Below are positions 59,408 to 64,000 of a DNA stretch of 64,000 nt, one piece after another. Made by a program: the position numbers and the translations under genes. Position 1 is the first letter of the stretch. Each line of letters begins with the position of its first letter. The notes beneath the pieces were generated by a model. It was given only the letters and a program-made list of their open reading frames with translations. It searched no databases and was not told where the DNA came from. The stretch spans positions 868,001-932,000 of the forward strand of contig CAWJNZ010000007.1 in assembly GCA_963844405.1 (NCBI GenBank), written 5' to 3'. This stretch comes from DASSUW01 sp963844405 (GTDB lineage: Bacteria > Actinomycetota > Thermoleophilia > Solirubrobacterales > Solirubrobacteraceae).

Positions 59408-60555
59408 GGCGCCTGGTCCGGCCGCTGGCCGAGGGTGACCTGGATCGTCTGCTCGGAGCCGCCGCGCTGCACGGTCACATCGACCTTGTCGCCGGGCTTG
59501 TCGTCCTCGATCGCCGCCGCGACGTCCTCGGGGTCCTGCACCTTCTGTCCGTCGACCTCGGTGATGACGTCGCCGGGCCGGATGCCGGCCTCGGCCGCCG
59601 GGCCGCCCGCAGCCGCGTCGCCCACCTGGGCGCCGCCGCTCTGCCCGGGAGCGGTCGAGACGCCGAGGTAGGGGTGCTCGGGCGCGGCGCCGCGCTCGAG
59701 CTGCGGCAGCACCTGGCGCACGGTGTTCGCCGGCACCGCGAAGCCGATGCCGACGCTGCCGTTGCCGCCGCCCGCGGTGGCGATCTGCGAGTTGACGCCG
59801 ATCACCTCGCCGTTCGCATTGAGCAGCGGGCCGCCGGAGTTGCCGGGGTTGATCGGCGCGTCGGTCTGGATGACCTTGTCGATCGAGAAGCCGTTGGGCG
59901 CCTGGATGTCGCGCTCGAGGCCGGAGACGATCCCGGCCGTCGCCGTGCGGTCGAGCCCGAGCGGGTAGCCGATCGCCAGCGCGCTGTCGCCGACCTGGAC
60001 CTTGTCGGAGTCGGCCAGCTTCAGCGGGCGGACGCCGTTGGCGGCGCTCGCGTCGACCTTGAGGGCGGCGAGATCGGTCGAGGCGTCGACGCCGAGCACG
60101 CGCGCGGTGTGGAAGTCCCCGTCGTCGGTGAAGCGCACCTCGACCTGGGAGTTGTCGCCGACCACGTGCGCGTTGGTGACGATCGTGCCGTCGGTGTCGA
60201 CCAGGAAGCCGGTGCCGGAGCCGCTGCCCGTGCGCACGGAGACGACGCTCGGGCTGGCCGCGGCGTAGACGGTGCGCACGAGGTCGCCCTTCGTGTCCTC
60301 GCCGGAGACGCTCACGGGCGTGGTCGTTCCGGCGTTCGCCGGCGTGGTGTCGTTGTCGCCGGCGATGCCGGTGCCGAGCAGCACGGCGGCCACCAGCACG
60401 GCGGACACGGTGCCGCCCCCGAAGGCGGCGAGCCAGCGCGAGTGGTCGCGCGGCGCCGGCGGCGGCGGTGCGGGCGGCTCGGCGTACGGCGGCCGCGGGG
60501 GCGGCGGGGGCGTGTAGGTCTGGGTCGGGGGCCCGTCGGTCCACAGGCGTTCCAT
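59404..60555 (-). CDS. HtrA/DegP-like S1C serine protease with PDZ domain
   Basis: 383 aa. A Pro-rich cytosolic N-terminus (10-36) and one membrane helix (about 42-62) anchor an extracytoplasmic trypsin-like domain. Catalytic triad H130 (VTNAHVV), D161 (STDLAAL) and S240 (GNSGGPL). A PDZ domain follows (about 290-378: PAAEAGIRPGDVITEVDGQKV). It degrades or refolds misfolded envelope proteins. First gene of an operon with the VWA protein; SD CAGGAGACGCC precedes the ATG. Confidence 0.94.
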   Translation of the reverse strand: MERLWTDGPPTQTYTPPPPPRPPYAEPPAPPPPAPRDHSRWLAAFGGGTVSAVLVAAVLLGTGIAGDNDTTPANAGTTTPVSVSGEDTKGDLVRTVYAAASPSVVSVRTGSGSGTGFLVDTDGTIVTNAHVVGDNSQVEVRFTDDGDFHTARVLGVDASTDLAALKVDASAANGVRPLKLADSDKVQVGDSALAIGYPLGLDRTATAGIVSGLERDIQAPNGFSIDKVIQTDAPINPGNSGGPLLNANGEVIGVNSQIATAGGGNGSVGIGFAVPANTVRQVLPQLERGAAPEHPYLGVSTAPGQSGGAQVGDAAAGGPAAEAGIRPGDVITEVDGQKVQDPEDVAAAIEDDKPGDKVDVTVQRGGSEQTIQVTLGQRPDQAP

Positions 60556-60600
60556 GGCGTCTCCTGAAGTCGTTCTGGCGGCGACGCTAGGCGCGCCCGC

Positions 60601-60616
60601 GTCAGGTCCGCATAAG
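60601..60616 (-). promoter_or_regulatory. Upstream motif shared with the MoxR operon (copy 2)
   Basis: GTCAGGTCCGCATAAG on the plus strand, 46 nt upstream of the HtrA start; 14/16 identical to 51979-51994. It overlaps a CATAAG-G-CTTATG dyad (60611-60623). Likely a promoter or regulator site; which protein binds is unknown. Confidence 0.5.
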
Positions 60617-60681
60617 GCTTATGGCGGCCTTGATGCTTCCTTCAGGGTCGCTTGAGCATCAGCGCCGAAAGTGCACTCACC

Positions 60682-61518
60682 ATGAGTGAGCGACACGACG
60701 ACGGACTGGCGCTGTACCTGCGTCGCATCGCGCGCACGCCGCTCCTCACGGCCGCCCAGGAGAAGGAGCTCGCGCGCCGCGTCGAGCGCGGCGACCTGGC
60801 CGCCAAGGACCACATGATCGAGGCCAACCTGCGGCTCGTCGTGCACGTGGCCAAGCGCTACCAGCGCGAGGACTCGTCGCTGACCATGCAGGACCTCATC
60901 CAGGAGGGCACGATCGGGCTGGTCCGCGCGGTCGAGAAGTTCGACTACCGGCGCGGCTTCCGCTTCTCCACGTACGCGACGCTGTGGATCCGGCAGGCGA
61001 TCGGCCGCGCGCTCGCCGACAAGGGCCGGATCGTGCGGCTGCCGATCCCCGTCGCCGATCGCGTGCGCAAGCTCGAGATCGCCGAGCGCACGCTGGCCAC
61101 GCGGCTCGGCGGCACCCCGCGCGACGAGGAGCTGGCGATCGAGCTCGACTGGGAGCTCGAGGAGGTCGAGCGCCTGCGCGGCGCCGGCCGCCGCCCCGCG
61201 TCGCTCGACGCCCCGGTCGCCGACGACGGCGAGACCGAGCTCGGCGACCTGCTGCCCTCCGAGCTGCCGTCGCCGGAGGAGGAGGCGCTGGCCGGCGCGG
61301 AGCGCGACGGCGTGACCGCCGCGCTCCGCTACCTCGGCCCGATCGAGCGGCGCGTGCTCGAGCTCCGCTACGGCCTCGGCAACGAGGCCCCGCACACGCC
61401 GACCGAGACCGCCCGCGCCCTCGGCGTCAAGCCGCACCAGGTGCGCCAGGTCGAGGATCGCGCGCTGCGCGCGCTCGGCGCCTCGCCGGTCGCGCGCGAG
61501 CTGCTCGAAGCCGCGTAA
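60682..61518 (+). CDS. Sigma-70 family RNA polymerase sigma factor (group 1/2 type)
   Basis: 278 aa, lacking region 1.1. Region 1.2 LALYLRRIARTPLLTAAQEKEL; region 2 EANLRLVVHVAKRYQ, LIQEGTIGLVRAVEKFDYRRGFRFSTYATLWIRQAIGRAL; region 3 about 130-180; region 4 ERRVLELRYGLG..TPTETARALGVKPHQVRQVEDRALRAL. This is the pattern of primary-like (RpoD/SigB-HrdB) sigma factors, though its small size suggests an alternative group-2 factor. ATG 60682 is chosen over a TTG at 60652. Divergent from the HtrA operon. Confidence 0.93.
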   Translation: MSERHDDGLALYLRRIARTPLLTAAQEKELARRVERGDLAAKDHMIEANLRLVVHVAKRYQREDSSLTMQDLIQEGTIGLVRAVEKFDYRRGFRFSTYATLWIRQAIGRALADKGRIVRLPIPVADRVRKLEIAERTLATRLGGTPRDEELAIELDWELEEVERLRGAGRRPASLDAPVADDGETELGDLLPSELPSPEEEALAGAERDGVTAALRYLGPIERRVLELRYGLGNEAPHTPTETARALGVKPHQVRQVEDRALRALGASPVARELLEAA

Positions 61519-61520
61519 AA

Positions 61521-61610
61521 CGGAGAGGGAGGGATTCGAACCCTCGGACGAGGTTGACCCCCGTCACACGATTTCCAGTCGTGCCCGTTCAGCCGCTCCG
61601 GCACCTCTCC
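61521..61610 (-). tRNA. tRNA-Ser (GGA anticodon)
   Basis: 90-nt class II tRNA. Acceptor GGAGAGG/CCTCTCC, anticodon stem CACGA/TCGTG with loop CTGGAAA (anticodon GGA), long variable arm (TGACGGGGGTCAACCTCGTC) and T-loop TTCGAAT. No CCA encoded. Confidence 0.95.
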
Positions 61611-61636
61611 TGGACTGGGGCAGCGTAGCGGCTGCC

Positions 61637-62416
61637 TCAGCCCACCAGCACGTCGGCGCAGCCGACGATCGACGCCTCGGCGGGGTCGGCCGTCACGCGG
61701 TCGAACAGCTGGCCGCCGCAGTTGACGGAGTCGAGCTCGCCGTCGCGCGCGTCGACGGCATCCTGGCCCAAACCGCCGAACAGCTCGTCCGACGAGGGGC
61801 CGCCGGCGAGCGTGTCGTTGCCGTCGAAGCCGAACAGGCGCTGCTCGCGCTCGCTGCCGGTCAGCACGTCGTCGTGCGGGGAGCCGAAGACGGTCTCGAC
61901 CGTGCGGTCGATCCGGTCGTTGTCGCCGGGGCGGCCGTCGAACGGCATGCCGTCGACGCCGACGATCACGCCCTCGGTGGAGGGCCCGTAGTTGGCGATG
62001 TCGGTGCCGAAGCCGCCGAAGAAGTCGACCTGCGAGCGCTTGTCGGTCCCGACGGCGTTGTAGCGGTCGTTGCCGGCGCCGCCGTTGATGTCGACCACGC
62101 GCTTGGAGGCGATCGTCGCCACGTCGTTGCCGTCGTTGAGGTCGACCCACACGCGCTTGACCATCGCGCAGCGGACGGCGCGCTCGTCGAGCCGCTCACA
62201 GCCGGCCGCGGCGAGGTCGAGCGGGACCGCGTTGTCGGTGATCACGACGGCGTTCCGGTCGTCGTCGACGGTGATCAGGTTCACCTCGGTCGGAGCGCCG
62301 GTGACGAGCAGCGTCGAGCTGACGTCGGGAAGCCGCTCGACGGTGGAGCCCTGCGCGGAGGCGGGCAGGGCGATGGTGGCCGCCACGAGGGCGGCGAGGG
62401 GGATGAGTCGTCGCAT
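61637..62416 (-). CDS. Secreted RTX-like calcium-binding repeat protein
   Basis: 259 aa. Signal peptide (1-21, ending ASAQG), a beta-rich middle (LITVDDDRNAVVITDNAVPL), then hemolysin-type nonapeptide repeats: NGGAGNDRYNAVG, FGGFGTDIANYG, GFDGNDTLAGG, LFGGLGQD. Four cysteines are present. A Ca2+-stabilised beta-roll is expected; function unknown. It lies 46 bp downstream of the aminopeptidase gene on the same strand and is followed by tRNA-Ser. Confidence 0.85.
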   Translation of the reverse strand: MRRLIPLAALVAATIALPASAQGSTVERLPDVSSTLLVTGAPTEVNLITVDDDRNAVVITDNAVPLDLAAAGCERLDERAVRCAMVKRVWVDLNDGNDVATIASKRVVDINGGAGNDRYNAVGTDKRSQVDFFGGFGTDIANYGPSTEGVIVGVDGMPFDGRPGDNDRIDRTVETVFGSPHDDVLTGSEREQRLFGFDGNDTLAGGPSSDELFGGLGQDAVDARDGELDSVNCGGQLFDRVTADPAEASIVGCADVLVG

Positions 62417-62462
62417 GGCGCGGACTGTCGCCGTGCCGACCTACGGCCGCCCTACGGCGGGC

Positions 62463-63671
62463 TTACAGCTGCCACTTGCCGCGTACGAGCACCGGCACGC
62501 GCTCGCCCTCGCGCGTGAGGCCGGTGACGGTCATCTCCGGCGAGCCGATCATGAAGTCGATGTGGATCTGGCTCTCGTTGCAGCGCTCGCGCTGGTCCTC
62601 CGGGAGCAGGAACGGGAAGCCCTGGCCGAGCGCGATGTGGCTCGCCGCGTTCTCGTCGATCAGCGTGTCGTAGAAGACGGTGTCGAGCTTGCCGATCCGG
62701 CCCTCGTCGTCGACCAGCGCGACCTCGCCGAGCCGGGCCGCGCCCTCGTCGTGCTGGACGATCGTGCGCATCGTCGTCCTGTGCCGTCGTCGGCGTCGAC
62801 CTGCACGGCGCGGCCGCCCTCGAAGCGCACGCGCAGTCCGCGCACCACGGTGCCGTCGGCGAGCACGAGCGGCTTGCTCGAGGTCACGACGCCGTCGGCC
62901 CGCTCGCGGGTCGGGCGTGGTGAAGACCTCCTCGGTCGGGAGGTTCGGCATGTGCTCGATGCCGTCGACGGTCGTCGAAGCGAGCCGCCTCCCAGGCGCT
63001 GTCGGGGAGCAGGCCGATCGTCAGGTCGGTGCCGGGGCCCTCGTAGTGCAGCGCGTCGAAGCGCGCGCTCGCGTGAGCCGGGCGGCGGCCGTCACGCAGC
63101 GTGTCGGCGCGCTCGCGCCAGGCGGCGATCGGGTCGTCCTCGTCGAGCCGCAGCACGTGCAGCAGCCGCTCGTCGAGCGCCGCCTGCGCCTCCTCCGGCG
63201 GCAGGTCCGGGAAGACGAGCGAGGCCCAGACCGGCGTGGAGGCGGGGACGATCGACCAGTTGGTCGTGCGGTCGTTGACGACCTTGCCGGACTCCTTGAC
63301 CGCGGGCAGGCGGTCCTTGCCGGCGCGGACGGGATCGAGGTCCTCGAGCAGGCCGGGCGCCGACGGGCCGGACAGGCCGATCCGGGCCGCCCGCTGGTCG
63401 CCGAGCGCGAGCATGCGCTGCCCGTACCACGTCGGGCACGAAGTCGAGCGTCTCCTCGCGCGCGTGCTGCGATGCGCGCGCGCTTGACCCACGGGTCGAA
63501 CCACGCCACGTCGACGAACCTGGCCCCGTGCCGGTACGCGCTGGCGGCGATCGCGCGGGTCAGCGGCTCCTTCCCGGGCTCGCAGCCGACGGAGACGATC
63601 TGGCCCGGCTGAACGTTCGCGCCGAAGCCGACGACGAGGTCGGCGAGGCGCTCGAGCGTGGCGTCGTCCAT
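62463..63671 (-). pseudogene. M29-family aminopeptidase (thermophilic metalloprotease type), multiply frameshifted
   Basis: The reading starts MDDATLERLADLVVGFGANVQPGQ (ATG 63671) and ends VPVLVRGKWQL (stop 62463), about 400 codons, the normal M29 length. Recognisable blocks lie in three different frames: RFVDVAWFDPWVKRARIA; LGLSGP-like ARIGLSGPSAPGLLEDLDP to LTIGLLPDSAWEAARF; EVFTTPDPRAGR; SSKPLVLADGTVVRGLRVRFEGG; DEGAARLGEVALVDDEGRIGK to ENAASHIALGQGFPF. At least four single-base indels (near 63440-63490, 62975, 62900 and 62780) are needed. So many close together suggests sequencing error rather than decay. Confidence 0.85.
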
Positions 63672-64000
63672 AGAGGACGACCCTACCGAGCGCTCCTCCA
63701 CGCAGCGCATCGCCGCGTACGCGCACGGGGTTGGCGGCGGCTGGAAGCCGGTCACCTGGTCGATGGGGACGATCGGCAGCATCAGCCGCGACGGCGTGTC
63801 CGGCCCGAAGTGCAGCGTGTTCACGCCGGGCAGCGTCTTCTGCACGTAGGCGTAGTCGTTGTCGTCGAGCGGCGGCGCGTGGACCTTGACCACCAGCTCG
63901 TGCCCGGGCAGGAAGACGTGGCCGACGGGGAAGACGTCGATCAGGTAGTCGACGATCTCGCCCGGGCGCGACGAGCGCGCGCTCGGTGTGCGGCCGCCAC
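63672..64000 (-). CDS. C-terminus of a CocE/NonD-type X-Pro dipeptidyl-peptidase family hydrolase (partial)
   Basis: The frame open to the window edge encodes GEIVDYLIDVFPVGHVFLPGHEL, VVKVHAPPLDDNDYAYVQKTLPGVNTLHFG and PSRLMLPIVPIDQVTGFQPPP. This is the beta-sandwich C-terminal domain of CocE/NonD hydrolases (HxxxG.hV.. and PSRL.LP.VP pattern). The 5' part with the catalytic Ser lies outside the window. No stop occurs before the aminopeptidase start in this frame, so the exact end is unclear, probably because of an indel. Confidence 0.6.

Overview
The window is 64 kb of very high-G+C DNA, densely packed with genes on both strands and with many 1-20 nt start/stop overlaps (ATGA, GTGA, TGATG). 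The housekeeping genes are bacterial. They include a large, Alu-type SRP RNA followed by dnaX-ybaB-recR, an lysC-asd pair, an ECF sigma factor, a primary-type sigma-70 factor, and MoxR/DUF58/VWA operons. Together with an LPXTG-type protein and many high-GC glycosyltransferases, this suggests a Gram-positive, deep-branching actinobacterium, perhaps Thermoleophilia/Solirubrobacterales. That placement is an inference; no 16S rRNA gene is present.

Layout. 0-0.3 kb: end of a secreted-protein gene. 0.4-3.5 kb: asd, lysC and a phytanoyl-CoA-dioxygenase-like gene, with a divergent AraC regulator (3.6-4.3 kb). 4.3-7.8 kb: SRP RNA, dnaX, ybaB, recR. 7.8-8.8 kb: ECF sigma factor divergent from a small LPXTG membrane protein. 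8.8-29.9 kb: a large Wzx/Wzy-type exopolysaccharide locus. It holds an initiating polyprenyl sugar transferase, a Wzz/BY-kinase, two Wzy/ligase-like proteins, a Wzx flippase, seven glycosyltransferases, a methyltransferase, a polysaccharide deacetylase, an APH-fold kinase, a CpsB-type PHP phosphatase, and a secreted GHL15-like hydrolase preceded by a class-I cyclic-di-GMP riboswitch. 29.9 kb: tRNA-Val, followed by a lower-GC pentapeptide-repeat gene. 31.7-38.5 kb: transporters and regulators (broken FUSC-like gene, ZIP transporter, MalT-like LuxR regulator with a damaged 3' end, AI-2E family transporter, K+ channel). 38.7-40.6 kb: two more GT2 genes. 40.6-46.8 kb: a REP-associated tyrosine transposase, two arrays of one 21-bp repeat in opposite orientation, a cell-wall amidase, and a secreted protein with two fused amidase-signature domains. 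46.7-52 kb: an internally shortened ABC permease, an amidohydrolase, and a MoxR-DUF58-VWA operon. 52-58.4 kb: patatin, alpha/beta hydrolase, two-component system, an unknown conserved protein, and a membrane-fused spermidine synthase with a frameshift. 58.5-64 kb: HtrA-VWA operon, sigma-70 factor, tRNA-Ser, RTX-like secreted protein, and a multiply frameshifted M29 aminopeptidase.

How the parts may work together. The polysaccharide genes form a near-complete synthesis, export and polymerisation route with its own tyrosine kinase/phosphatase pair. The c-di-GMP riboswitch suggests that the hydrolase is tied to the sessile/motile switch. Two separate BatA/B-like operons (MoxR-DUF58-VWA and HtrA-VWA) share a 16-bp upstream motif and may belong to one envelope-stress regulon. 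Several single-base frameshifts cluster at both window ends, with others inside (FUSC, spermidine synthase). This looks partly like sequence-quality error, so broken genes should be read with that in mind. I saw no CRISPR array, prophage, recognisable defence island or antibiotic cluster.
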